Below are positions 1 through 6,571 of a DNA stretch of 11,596 bases, piece by piece. The stretch's first letter is position 1; each line of letters begins with the position of its first letter. The notes beneath the pieces were generated by a model. That model was not told where the DNA came from. It saw only the letters and a program-made list of their open reading frames with translations, and did no database searches. Both the position numbers and the translations under genes were made by a program. The stretch is taken from the NCBI GenBank assembly GCA_003557125.1, contig PWPN01000163.1, positions 1 through 11,596 on the forward strand. The letters are read 5' to 3'. The DNA is from Phycisphaerae bacterium. Lineage in GTDB: Bacteria; Planctomycetota; Phycisphaerae; UBA1845; PWPN01.

Positions 1-48
1 CAGCGTGCTCTTGCCCGCCAGTGCCTTGCCCGCCAGTGCCGCACGCAT
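1..48 (-). pseudogene. Possible IS1380-type transposase remnant, 5' truncated, runs off window edge
   Basis: Read on the minus strand, the bases left of the Nudix gene encode MRAALAGKALAGKSTL and then leave the window. The string GKALAGKSTL resembles, from memory, a conserved stretch in the N-terminal third of IS1380-family DDE transposases (usually followed by NRLEL). The frame is closed upstream by the Nudix stop codon at 70-72, so the first part of any transposase is missing here. The 15-base tandem duplication at 11-40 doubles the ALAGK unit, which fits a decayed copy. The alternative is the beginning of an unrelated P-loop protein, because GKALAGKST also fits the Walker A pattern. That is less likely because the beta strand normally preceding a Walker A loop is absent. 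Too short to be sure. Confidence 0.35.
11..40. repeat. Perfect 15-base tandem duplication
   Basis: The unit ttgcccgccagtgcc occurs twice back to back at 11-25 and 26-40. Being a multiple of three it keeps the minus-strand frame and duplicates the residues ALAGK in the putative transposase fragment. It looks like a replication-slippage product. Confidence 0.8.
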
Positions 49-69
49 ACAACTTACTTCGAGACAGAA

Positions 70-522
70 TTACAGCTCCAGCATCGGCCAGATCGTCTCT
101 AGGAAAGCACGATTGTTATCCAGAAGTGGATGCAGTGAGGGGACTTCGTCCGGAGTGACCCAGCGCGCCTCGGCCACTTCGAGCGGATCGCAAATCAACA
201 CGTCGTCGCTGCCGACAGGTTCAGCCAGCCACCACGAGAGCTCGAGTCGACCGTCAGGCCGACGCCAGACCCATACCTCGCGGACGGGACGCACAGCCAG
301 CCCCACCTCTTCGCGCAGTTCGCGAACGAGTGCGTTGGCCGGTGTTTCGTCCGCTTCGATCGCACCGCCTGGAAAGCACCACCAACCGGCCGCGGAGATG
401 CCCTCCGCCCGGCGGATCATCAGCCATCGACCATCGCGGTGAACGACACCGACCACGCCGCGCTTCGGTATACCCTCTGCCGGGGTACCCGAGTGGCCGT
501 CCATATCCTTGTGAACACACAT
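70..522 (-). CDS. Nudix hydrolase family protein
   Basis: A 150-residue Nudix-fold protein, which would hydrolyse a nucleoside diphosphate linked to another moiety using a divalent metal. The Nudix box is complete at residues 53-75: G53, five residues, E59, seven residues, then R67-E68-L69, E71-E72 and G74-L75. E71 and E72 are the expected metal ligands. The strand before it (GVVGVVHRDGRWLMIRR, about 22-38) and the following WRRPDGRLELSWWL stretch fit the fold, and the length is normal for a single-domain MutT-like enzyme. The substrate cannot be told from sequence; 8-oxo-dGTP, ADP-ribose or another NDP are all possible. The ATG at 522 has no Shine-Dalgarno sequence. A weak promoter (TTGCTC, 16 bases, TAAACT at 532-559) would give an almost leaderless mRNA. 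A second ATG at 504 (residue 7) is possible and loses nothing conserved. Confidence 0.9.
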   Translation of the reverse strand: MCVHKDMDGHSGTPAEGIPKRGVVGVVHRDGRWLMIRRAEGISAAGWWCFPGGAIEADETPANALVRELREEVGLAVRPVREVWVWRRPDGRLELSWWLAEPVGSDDVLICDPLEVAEARWVTPDEVPSLHPLLDNNRAFLETIWPMLEL

Positions 523-590
523 GCAACCAACAGTTTACGGGAGGAAGATACGCGAGCAACCCGCAGAACCTGGCCATCGGAAACAACGCG

Positions 591-625
591 CAAAAAAAAC
601 CGAGCCGGGCGCCGCGCCCGGCTCG
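591..625 (-). terminator. Strong intrinsic terminator of the Pro/Tyr-rich protein gene
   Basis: A perfect 11-base-pair stem (cgagccgggcg at 601-611 against cgcccggctcg at 615-625) with a 3-base loop is followed, on the minus strand, by a run of eight T (complement of 592-599). It lies about 90 bases past the stop codon at 717 and before the Nudix gene, so it separates the two minus-strand genes. Confidence 0.9.
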
Positions 626-716
626 TTGCCGCGTAGACTCCACCGCCTACGAAAACCAACCTGTGATCATCGCGTCAGCCCGCAAATCGCGGCGGCAGGC
701 TGCCGCACGTTGTTCG

Positions 717-1043
717 CTATCGACTGTAGTGAAACCCGAATCCGAAAGACCGCCCGCGACTACGATACGGTGCGTACCCCCGTCCGTGATGGAACGAAAA
801 CCCGAAAGACCGACGCGGATGGTAGATATAGGCCGGGGCGTGGTACACCGGGGGCGGTGCGTAAACCACCGGCGGCGGTGCATAATACACCGGGGGCGGT
901 GCCACGACTACCGGTGCGGGGGCCCAGCCGAACGTGTAAGCCGGATAGTAGTATTGCGCCTCCGCTTTCGGCGTATCCCAACCCAGCATCAACACCGCAG
1001 CCAGCAATCCGCCGCACAGCATTGGGTACTTCAGGGCAATCAT
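717..1043 (-). CDS. Small secreted Pro/Tyr-rich repeat protein
   Basis: A 108-residue protein with a clear Sec signal peptide: a short N-terminus with K5, a hydrophobic core at about 8-21, and the probable cleavage site AEA|QYYY after residue 29. The mature part is low complexity: APPPV-Y units at 48-68 (three 7-residue repeats), then Tyr/His/Arg-rich sequence ending in a duplicated RSFGFSFHH / RSFGFGFHY element (78-86, 98-106). No enzymatic domain is recognisable. Similar short YP-rich exported proteins are often seen in planctomycetes, and a cell-surface or wall-associated role is only a guess. The start at 1043 is chosen because AAAGGAG stands 7 bases before it and the signal peptide begins there; the frame stays open to 1133 but that extension looks noncoding. 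A 5-base-pair hairpin (1068-1082) lies in the leader. No convincing promoter was found between this gene and the upstream MarR gene, so read-through from the latter is possible. Confidence 0.8.
   Translation of the reverse strand: MIALKYPMLCGGLLAAVLMLGWDTPKAEAQYYYPAYTFGWAPAPVVVAPPPVYYAPPPVVYAPPPVYHAPAYIYHPRRSFGFSFHHGRGYAPYRSRGRSFGFGFHYSR
846..902. repeat. Three copies of a 21-base coding repeat
   Basis: The sequence caccgggggcggtgc, with one substitution in the middle copy, recurs at 846-860, 867-881 and 888-902, an exact 21-base period. It encodes the 7-residue APPPV(V/Y)Y units of the secreted protein, so copy number could change without frameshift. Confidence 0.75.
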
Positions 1044-1176
1044 GGCTCGACTCCTTTCCAGACGATCTGCCCTTTCGGGGCATCCGCCTGCCTGGAGCTC
1101 GTGACCCCGCGCCTGGGGGTTTATCGGCTCCATCTATTTAGACAGCCGAATCATCAAAAAAGTTTGACGATCCCAA

Positions 1177-1710
1177 TTATTTTTTTAGAGAAACATCTCC
1201 CTTTTCGCGTATCTCTTTTCCTGAAAGAGAGTTACGCATGATTTCCCGCATTTTGCGCAAGATTCGCATGAACTCGTCACGGTCCTCCTGGCTCAGTGCC
1301 TCCAGAACCCGTTGCATCGTACCCAGCTTCAGCTCTCGGTATGCGTGGTGCGCCTCGCGCCCGTCATCGGTGAGCTCGACATCGACCTTCCGTTTGTCGG
1401 ACGGATTGATCGAACAACAAACCAAAGGCTTGTTTGCCTTGGTTTCAAGGGATCGGATCACGCGCGACATTTGAGCGGCCAGAATACCGATTTCCCGCTG
1501 AATCTGACCGACCGTCAACGGTCCGTCGGCCCTGGCCAGGATATCCAGAGCGAGAAATTCCGTTTCGCTCAGCTCGACGCCGAGCTTGCCTCGGTCCCGA
1601 CTCTGCTCACGCCAGGCATCTGCGGATACGTCAAAGACTTCGTCCGCCAGTGCTTTAATCTGCTCTGCATGGGTATACTTAGGCACGTCCTTCATCCTCG
1701 TTAACGACAT
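1177..1710 (-). CDS. MarR-family winged-helix transcriptional regulator
   Basis: A 177-residue DNA-binding regulator. The winged helix spans about 64-117: LTVGQIQREIGI, then the recognition helix AAQMSRVIRSLE (78-89), then a wing with the family signature D105-KRKVDVELTDDG (to 117). Flanking helices at 14-45 and 118-160 would form the MarR dimerisation domain, and the length is normal to slightly long. A Cys pair (C98, C99) sits where the wing begins. The C-terminus is highly charged and ends GDVSLKK. The frame is open to a TTG at 1725, but the predicted promoter would start transcription near 1724, so ATG 1710 (or 1695) is more likely; none has a good ribosome binding site. Its targets are unknown. 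The neighbouring secreted-protein gene on the same strand, or its own promoter, are the natural candidates. Confidence 0.88.
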   Translation of the reverse strand: MSLTRMKDVPKYTHAEQIKALADEVFDVSADAWREQSRDRGKLGVELSETEFLALDILARADGPLTVGQIQREIGILAAQMSRVIRSLETKANKPLVCCSINPSDKRKVDVELTDDGREAHHAYRELKLGTMQRVLEALSQEDRDEFMRILRKMREIMRNSLSGKEIREKGDVSLKK

Positions 1711-2040
1711 TCTCGTGGTGTCCAATCTATATGCTAAACAGATCGCCCAGATGGGTCAAGAACCTTTAACACAGGGGTAATAATTTCCCCCTTGATAACG
1801 ATTGATGGTATGCAATTTTCTTCGGAACGGCACTCTTTTGCGCCGGAAACGCTGCAGGACGTCGCGAACCCGTCTCTGTTTTTCGTGGCTTCAATCCCGG
1901 CACATTTTTACAGAGTTGCACACCGGTTCCAGTCAGGGTAAACAGGGCACCTGCGGGTTTGTGGCGAATGGGCCAAATCCGGTCGCTGTGATCTTTCGCT
2001 GTGATAAGAGACCCAAGGTTATTACAGGAGGCTATCCAAC
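1711..2040. other. Divergent intergenic region between the MarR and MTA phosphorylase genes
   Basis: About 330 bases without a credible gene. It holds the MarR promoter on the left, a short direct repeat (tcgctgtgat at 1983-1992 and 1996-2005, spaced 3 bases apart, 13-base period) and the ribosome binding site of the next gene on the right. Short open frames on both strands here lack ribosome binding sites and resemble nothing known. No good promoter for the rightward gene was found; GATAAG at 2003-2008, preceded by TGT, is the best -10 candidate and lacks a matching -35. Confidence 0.5.
1731..1759 (-). promoter_or_regulatory. Sigma70-type promoter of the MarR gene
   Basis: On the minus strand, TTGACC (complement of 1754-1759) and TAGCAT (complement of 1731-1736) are exactly 17 bases apart. 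Transcription would begin around 1724, leaving a leader of about 14 bases before ATG 1710. Close by, ggggtaataatttcccc (about 1774-1790) is a short dyad that could be an operator, but its stem is only four bases. Confidence 0.6.
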
Positions 2041-2937
2041 GTGGGCTCACCGCGCATCGGGATCATCGGGGGCTCCGGTCTCGGCCAGTTACTGGCCGAA
2101 GAGGTCGGCGGCCGGGAAGTGTGTGTCGAAACGCCCTTCGGGTCGCCCAGCGGGCCCATACTTATCACGCATTGGTCCGGGGCGGACATCGCCTTTCTGC
2201 CACGGCATGGCCCGGGGCACCTTTATAACCCCACGAACGTCCCCTACCGCGCGAATATCTTTGCGCTCAAGTCATTGGGGATTACGCACATACTGGCAAG
2301 CGGCGCCACGGGCAGCCTTCAGGAACGGGTCGCACCGCGCGACCTGGTCCTGTGCGACCAGGTCATCGACAAAACGCACAAGCGGGCCGCGACCTTTTTC
2401 GACGAGGGGCTGGTCGCACACGTGGAATTGGCCGAGCCCTTCTGTCCGAAATTGCGGCAGTTGCTCCTGGAAGCCGCCGAGTCGCTCGAAGCGACGGTTC
2501 ATTCGTCGGGTACGTACGTCTGCATGGAAGGGCCTCAATTTTCCACGGTCGCCGAGTCGAACATGCACCGCGCATGGGGCGGCGATCTGATCGGCATGAC
2601 GGCTTTGCCCGAAGCCAAGCTCGCACGGGAAGCCGAGATCAGCTATGCCCTGATCGCTCTCGTAACGGACTACGACTGCTGGAGGCCTCACGAACCGGGC
2701 AAAGATCGCGCCTTGCTCATGCACGAGATCCTGGATCATCTCAAGGCGGCCACGGACAACGGTGCGGCCCTGCTTCGGGCAGCCATCCCCCTGCTGGTCG
2801 ACCGTCTCGATGAGCCCTGGCCCTACGCCGACGCACTCGCACTGGCGATCTGGTCGAACAGGGAGGCGGTCGAGCCGTCCGTTCTTAAGCGGCTCGAACC
2901 GCTCGTGGGACGTTATTTCCCACCGAAGAGTGCGTGA
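2041..2937 (+). CDS. mtnP: S-methyl-5'-thioadenosine phosphorylase (PNP/MTAP family)
   Basis: A 298-residue phosphorylase that cleaves 5'-methylthioadenosine with phosphate to adenine and 5-methylthioribose-1-phosphate, returning the by-product of polyamine and related syntheses to purine and methionine pools in the cytoplasm. Family motifs appear in order: GGSGLG (10-15), RHGPGH (55-60, phosphate site), GATGSL (88-93), MEGPQFST (162-169), GMTALPEAKLAREAE (185-199) and TDYDCW (209-214). The Asp residues of TDYDCW at the purine site argue for 6-aminopurines (MTAP) rather than the Asn of inosine/guanosine phosphorylases. The start is GTG, supported by AGGAGG nine bases upstream. Length is slightly above the usual 260-290 because of a C-terminal helical extension. 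No other methionine-salvage gene is in the window, so the gene seems to stand alone. Confidence 0.93.
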   Translation: MGSPRIGIIGGSGLGQLLAEEVGGREVCVETPFGSPSGPILITHWSGADIAFLPRHGPGHLYNPTNVPYRANIFALKSLGITHILASGATGSLQERVAPRDLVLCDQVIDKTHKRAATFFDEGLVAHVELAEPFCPKLRQLLLEAAESLEATVHSSGTYVCMEGPQFSTVAESNMHRAWGGDLIGMTALPEAKLAREAEISYALIALVTDYDCWRPHEPGKDRALLMHEILDHLKAATDNGAALLRAAIPLLVDRLDEPWPYADALALAIWSNREAVEPSVLKRLEPLVGRYFPPKSA

Positions 2938-3385
2938 TTGCAGGAGCGGTTCGTCACAAACGGCCCCGGCCGTCCGGTGGGATCTTGGCCAGACGGTCTG
3001 CAGGGGCAGTCCTCTTCCCGCCAAGGGGAGTCCGTGCCCGGGTAAATGCAAGCAAAACAGGGGCACCTCTGCCCTCTGCCTCCCTTCATCCGGCGTATTG
3101 ACACCCTTTTGCCCGCTGGCTAGTTTATCGGGACGGGGTACGGCACGCGGAGGGCAGGCGAGGTCAGCAATCCATCCGAAAGACGGTCGAGAGGGCTCAG
3201 GGCACGGACCGCCCCTTGCACTCGGATCAGTGTGCAATCGTGTATACTCCTGCCCTTGAAAGATGTTTCCCTCGCGTTCGGGTCGTGCCGATCGTAGCGA
3301 TGCGTGGCGTATGGATCCGTTTTCGCACAACGGCCCTACGATCGACCGCGCAATCAGGATATCCTGGCCGGGAGGTCCAACAGCG
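2938..3385. other. Long intergenic region before the FlgI-like lipoprotein gene
   Basis: About 450 bases with no convincing gene. Near the left end are an exact GC dyad (acggcc at 2960-2965 with ggccgt at 2968-2973) and an imperfect hairpin around 3003-3042 (gggca ... tgccc); neither is followed by a T tract, so no clear terminator for mtnP is visible. A promoter candidate lies at 3098-3126. A second -10-like box, TATACT, stands at 3243-3248 without a well-spaced -35. The reading frame of the next gene is open from 3263, but that extension lacks features of a coding N-terminus. Confidence 0.5.
3098..3126 (+). promoter_or_regulatory. Probable promoter of the FlgI-like lipoprotein / hemW pair
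   Basis: A perfect -35 box TTGACA (3098-3103) is followed by a 17-base spacer and the weak -10 box TAGTTT (3121-3126). The leader would be about 250 bases to ATG 3386. The alternative TATACT at 3243-3248 would give a leader near 130 bases. Confidence 0.4.
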
Positions 3386-5143
3386 ATGTCGAAACGACGA
3401 TTGATTGCAAAACTCGTCCTGGCCTCGATGTCGGCTGTCCTTTTGGCCGGCTGCGGGGACTGGAACCGATCCAGGCGACCCGAGGGCACGTTGGCTGCCG
3501 ACGATCCCGCACGACAACTCCAATATGAGGCGATTATCCAAGGGACCGTCGCCGAATATACCTATCTCGAAAATTTCGCTCCGTTGCGCGTCCGCGGGTA
3601 CGGACTGGTGACCGGCCTGGGCGGCCAGGGTAGCCGCAATTGTCCGCCTTCCGTGCGCGAACAGATCGCCAAGGAAATCCGCCGTCGTCGTGCAGCCACC
3701 CCCCAGCGCGAGCGCGACCTGCCGACGGCCGAACGCATCATCGACAGCCTCGATACCGCGGTCGTCCTGGTGGAGGCGCAGATCCCACCCGGCGCCGCAC
3801 GGAATCGGACGTTCGATGTTTTCGTCCGCGCGCTGGACCCGGATACCGGTTCGATCGCGGGCGGCATTTTGGAGCAATGCGACCTGCGGATCTTCACCGA
3901 CCAGGGGCCGGCCGGAAGCATCGAAGGCCGCATCTGGGCGCGGGCCGGCGGTCCCGTATTTGTGAACCCCTTTGCCGGCAACATCGCAGAGGACATGGGC
4001 GACGCATCCCACGTCGACCCGCGGGAGGGCATCATCATTGGGGGCGGCGCGAACGTGAGGCCCCGTACGCTCAACCTCGTGACGGTCATCGATTCCTACG
4101 GGATCGTGCGGCAGATTCGCGACACAATCAACCGGCGATTCCCCGCCGAGGAGCCTATCGCCGACGCGACAAGCCCGACGCACGTCCATCTGACGATCCC
4201 CAAGCGTTATCAGGAGCGCGAAACACGATTCATCGAGCTTGTGCGCCATCTTCCTTTGAACCACGGAGTATCGGAGCAGGAGGTCCGGAGCCGGTTTCTG
4301 ATCTCGGAACTGACGCGTCCCGATGCACCGCACCATGTCATCGCGCTGTGCCTGGAAGGCATCGGCCGAACGAGCTTACCTCAGCTCCAGTCGCTCTACA
4401 CGCATCCGCGCCCTCAGGTGAACTATTTTGCCGCACGGACGGGTCTGAGGTTGGGGGATGGCCTTGCACTCGACGCCGTCATTCATCACGCAATGGACGC
4501 CAACAGCCCCTTCCGACGGCAGGCGATTTATGAACTGGGCGAGTCCGACATGCGGCACGCCACAGCCGCCACGTTGCGCGAGCTTTTGAATGACACCGAC
4601 CCGCGCATCCGGATCGAAGCCTATGAAGCATTGCGTCGCGTCGACCCCAGCTCGATCTGGCAGGTCGTCGTCGGCCGAAACCCCGCGAATTTCCTTCTGG
4701 AGATGACAGCTTCCGAGGGTGAGCCGCTGATCTATGCCCGCCGGTCGGGAGTTCGCCGTATCGTACTGATCGGCGGCGATCGTATGGTCTGCCGCACTCC
4801 CCTGCTCTACGCCGATAAAAGCAAGCCGGTGCTCGTCTCGGCCCGCGAGGGCGATCCCAATCTCACGATCGTCCGTCGTGATCGCAACGGCAATATCGTG
4901 CTCGGCCCGATCCAGGGGCCGCTGGACATCCCGCCTCTGATTCGCATGCTCGGACAAAACCTGCGAACGAACCATCACGGCAAATTCGAAGGGCTCCATC
5001 TCGATTACGCGGTCATCCTCGATGTACTCCATGAACTGGCCAATAACAACGCGATCAACGCGGAATTCCGCTGGGAAGAGCCCAGCATCGAGGACGTCGT
5101 CGGCCCGATTGTCACCGGCGTAAGACCGGAATCGGAATTGTAA
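3386..5143 (+). CDS. Lipoprotein with a FlgI (P-ring)-like domain and HEAT-like repeats
   Basis: A 585-residue exported lipoprotein. The N-terminus is a type II signal peptide, MSKRRLIAKL then a hydrophobic core, with lipobox LLAGC (lipidated C23). Residues about 60-290 resemble FlgI, the flagellar P-ring protein: YLENFAPLRVRGYGLVTGL (60-78) matches the FlgI opening, AVVLVEAQIPP (125-135) the central strand, and RPRTLNLVTVIDSYGI through IRDTINRRF (225-252) the later repeat. Unlike FlgI, the protein is lipidated and continues with helical HEAT-like repeats (about 310-425, for example DPRIRIEAYEALRRVD) and an unrecognised C-terminal domain (430-585). The start at 3386 is chosen for GGGAGG ten bases upstream and for the signal peptide. 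hemW follows 35 bases downstream, so the two are probably cotranscribed. No flagellar gene is nearby; assignment as a working P-ring component is doubtful, and a periplasmic scaffold role is only an inference. Automatic pipelines may label it FlgI. Confidence 0.8.
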   Translation: MSKRRLIAKLVLASMSAVLLAGCGDWNRSRRPEGTLAADDPARQLQYEAIIQGTVAEYTYLENFAPLRVRGYGLVTGLGGQGSRNCPPSVREQIAKEIRRRRAATPQRERDLPTAERIIDSLDTAVVLVEAQIPPGAARNRTFDVFVRALDPDTGSIAGGILEQCDLRIFTDQGPAGSIEGRIWARAGGPVFVNPFAGNIAEDMGDASHVDPREGIIIGGGANVRPRTLNLVTVIDSYGIVRQIRDTINRRFPAEEPIADATSPTHVHLTIPKRYQERETRFIELVRHLPLNHGVSEQEVRSRFLISELTRPDAPHHVIALCLEGIGRTSLPQLQSLYTHPRPQVNYFAARTGLRLGDGLALDAVIHHAMDANSPFRRQAIYELGESDMRHATAATLRELLNDTDPRIRIEAYEALRRVDPSSIWQVVVGRNPANFLLEMTASEGEPLIYARRSGVRRIVLIGGDRMVCRTPLLYADKSKPVLVSAREGDPNLTIVRRDRNGNIVLGPIQGPLDIPPLIRMLGQNLRTNHHGKFEGLHLDYAVILDVLHELANNNAINAEFRWEEPSIEDVVGPIVTGVRPESEL

Positions 5144-5178
5144 CGGGCACTACCGCCACCTCGTGCCGGATCCTGGCC

Positions 5179-6324
5179 ATGTCCGACGTCGGCCTTTACG
5201 TCCATGTCCCCTTCTGCTCGATCAAGTGCGGGTATTGCGATTTCTACTCCATCGTTCCGGTCGCATCCGACATCGAGCCGCTCGTCGATGCCCTTTGCCG
5301 TGAGCTGGCCCAATGCCTCAAGGCGGGAAACATCCGTGTGGAAACGATCTTCGTAGGCGGCGGGACCCCGACGTTTCTGACCGGCGCGCTTCTGGAAAAG
5401 CTGTTCGCGCCCCTCGGTGCACTGGCGCGCGCCCACGGCGTAACCGAATTTACCGTCGAAGCCAATCCCGGAAGCCTGAACGAAGACACGCTCCAGATTC
5501 TTCGTGCAGCCGAGGTCGACCGGATCTCGATGGGCGCCCAGTCGTTCGATGTCGGCGAGTTGAAGACTCTTGAACGGAGCCACCGCCCCGAACAGATCGC
5601 AACCGGTGTCGAACGGATCCGCCGGGCGGGTTTCGCCCACCTCAACCTCGATCTCATTTTCGGCATCCCCGGCCAGACGCCCCACAGCTGGCGGCATTCG
5701 CTGAATCAGGCGATCACATTGGAGCCTGACCACCTGGCCTGTTACGGCCTGACCTACGAGCCGGGCACCCCCATGCATGCGCGCCGCGACCAGGGATCGG
5801 TCGAACCCGTTCCTGAAAAACAGGAAGCCCGCTTCTACACGACGGCAGTAGAGACATTGACGCGGGCCGGGTACGTCCAGTACGAGATCAGCAACTTCGC
5901 GCGTCCCGGCGGGCTGTGTCGCCACAACCTGCGCTACTGGCACAACCTGCCTACCCTGGGGGTCGGGCCGGCAGCGGTCAGCTATCTTGAAGGGTGCCGC
6001 CGACGCAATGTTCCCGACGTGGCCTCTTATGTCCGTGCGATCCAAACGGGGACATCGCCGACGGTCGAGCAAGAATGCCTCTCGTCGCTTCAGCGGGCGG
6101 GCGAGACGGCCATGCTCATGCTGCGGACGGTCGAAGGAATCGATAGGGAACATTTCCGGGAGGCGACAGGATTCGACCCGAATGCCTTGTTCGCCCAGGC
6201 CATCCATGATCATGCCTCCCAAGGCCTGCTAACCGCCGACGATCGGCGGATCGCCTTGACCGACAAGGGCCGACTCCTGGCTGACGGTATTCTGTCCGAT
6301 TTCGTCGTACCCGCGCCACATTAG
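5179..6324 (+). CDS. hemW: HemW, radical-SAM heme chaperone (formerly called HemN-like coproporphyrinogen oxidase)
   Basis: A 381-residue cytoplasmic radical-SAM protein that binds heme and is thought to deliver it to respiratory enzymes. The 4Fe-4S site is C13-x3-C17-x2-C20 followed by D21-F22. The SAM-binding and barrel motifs follow: GGGTPT (60-65), EANPGS (94-99), RISMGAQSFD (115-124) and NLDLIFGIPGQT (156-167). The HNxxYW heme-binding motif that distinguishes HemW from true coproporphyrinogen dehydrogenase is present as HNLRYW (249-254), followed by GVGPAAVSY (261-269). The last 90 or so residues fit the HemN C-terminal winged helix. Length matches the family. The ATG at 5179 lacks a good Shine-Dalgarno sequence, which is compatible with translational coupling to the lipoprotein gene 35 bases upstream. 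No clear terminator follows. Confidence 0.93.
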   Translation: MSDVGLYVHVPFCSIKCGYCDFYSIVPVASDIEPLVDALCRELAQCLKAGNIRVETIFVGGGTPTFLTGALLEKLFAPLGALARAHGVTEFTVEANPGSLNEDTLQILRAAEVDRISMGAQSFDVGELKTLERSHRPEQIATGVERIRRAGFAHLNLDLIFGIPGQTPHSWRHSLNQAITLEPDHLACYGLTYEPGTPMHARRDQGSVEPVPEKQEARFYTTAVETLTRAGYVQYEISNFARPGGLCRHNLRYWHNLPTLGVGPAAVSYLEGCRRRNVPDVASYVRAIQTGTSPTVEQECLSSLQRAGETAMLMLRTVEGIDREHFREATGFDPNALFAQAIHDHASQGLLTADDRRIALTDKGRLLADGILSDFVVPAPH

Positions 6325-6418
6325 GACGGATATCTCTCCGAATTGGCTCGTGCATGGGTGAAACCTGTCTTTTTTCCCTTTCTTGGAGTTTTCCAGCCGC
6401 TTCCGGGCAAATTTTCGC

Positions 6419-6447
6419 TTGACATCATCCCCTGACAGGCTTATTTC
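6419..6447 (+). promoter_or_regulatory. Promoter of the 39-residue membrane protein gene
   Basis: A perfect -35 box TTGACA (6419-6424), 17-base spacer and TATTTC (6442-6447). Transcription would start near 6454, giving a leader of about 118 bases before ATG 6572. Confidence 0.55.
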
Positions 6448-6493
6448 TTGTGCAAGACGGCTAAGCTGATCAAAGAAGCTTCGTCGATAGGTA

Positions 6494-6534
6494 CGCAGGC
6501 GCCCGGGGCCATACGCTCGGTCCGGGGATCTGCG
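6494..6534 (+). promoter_or_regulatory. GC-rich hairpin in the leader of the small membrane protein gene
   Basis: Outer stem cgcag (6494-6498) pairs with ctgcg (6530-6534). Inside it, ccc pairs with ggg, and gggcc with ggtcc (one G-U) closes an 8-base loop atacgctc. It ends about 25 bases before the Shine-Dalgarno sequence, where it could influence mRNA stability or translation. It does not match any riboswitch class I recognise. Confidence 0.4.
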
Positions 6535-6571
6535 GGAGAGCATGTTTTACTTCGTCTACAGGAGAACTGAC

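Noticed and set aside
1..40. Walker A motif (GKALAGKST) of an ATPase at the left edge
   Set aside because: The residues fit the pattern, but there is no preceding hydrophobic strand and the frame begins only 16 residues earlier; a transposase remnant explains it better.
846..902. Regular 21-base repeats as a CRISPR-like array
   Set aside because: Units are in frame, encode a 7-residue protein repeat, and leave only 6 bases between copies.
1151..1170. Hairpin tcatcaa ... ttgacga after the MarR gene as a terminator
   Set aside because: Seven weak pairs with the T run inside the loop rather than after the stem; not a convincing intrinsic terminator.
330..1241. A 303-codon plus-strand frame antisense to the Nudix and Pro/Tyr-rich genes
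   Set aside because: Arg/Pro/Ser-rich translation typical of a GC-rich antisense shadow. It runs through a strong terminator hairpin, and the minus-strand genes show real motifs.
1766..2050. A 94-codon minus-strand frame in the MarR-mtnP spacer
   Set aside because: It overlaps both the MarR promoter and the mtnP start, has no ribosome binding site and no recognisable sequence.
3263..3385. Upstream 41-codon extension of the FlgI-like protein
   Set aside because: ATG 3386 has a good ribosome binding site and directly begins a lipoprotein signal peptide, which the extension would bury.
2272..3489. A 405-codon minus-strand frame antisense to mtnP and the following spacer
   Set aside because: No ribosome binding site and no recognisable domain, and it is opposite a gene with complete family motifs.
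3227..4336. A 369-codon minus-strand frame antisense to the FlgI-like lipoprotein gene
   Set aside because: Shadow of the real gene's codon bias; no plausible N-terminus or motif.
5005..6222. A 405-codon minus-strand frame antisense to hemW
   Set aside because: hemW has all cluster, SAM and heme motifs on the plus strand; the antisense translation has none.
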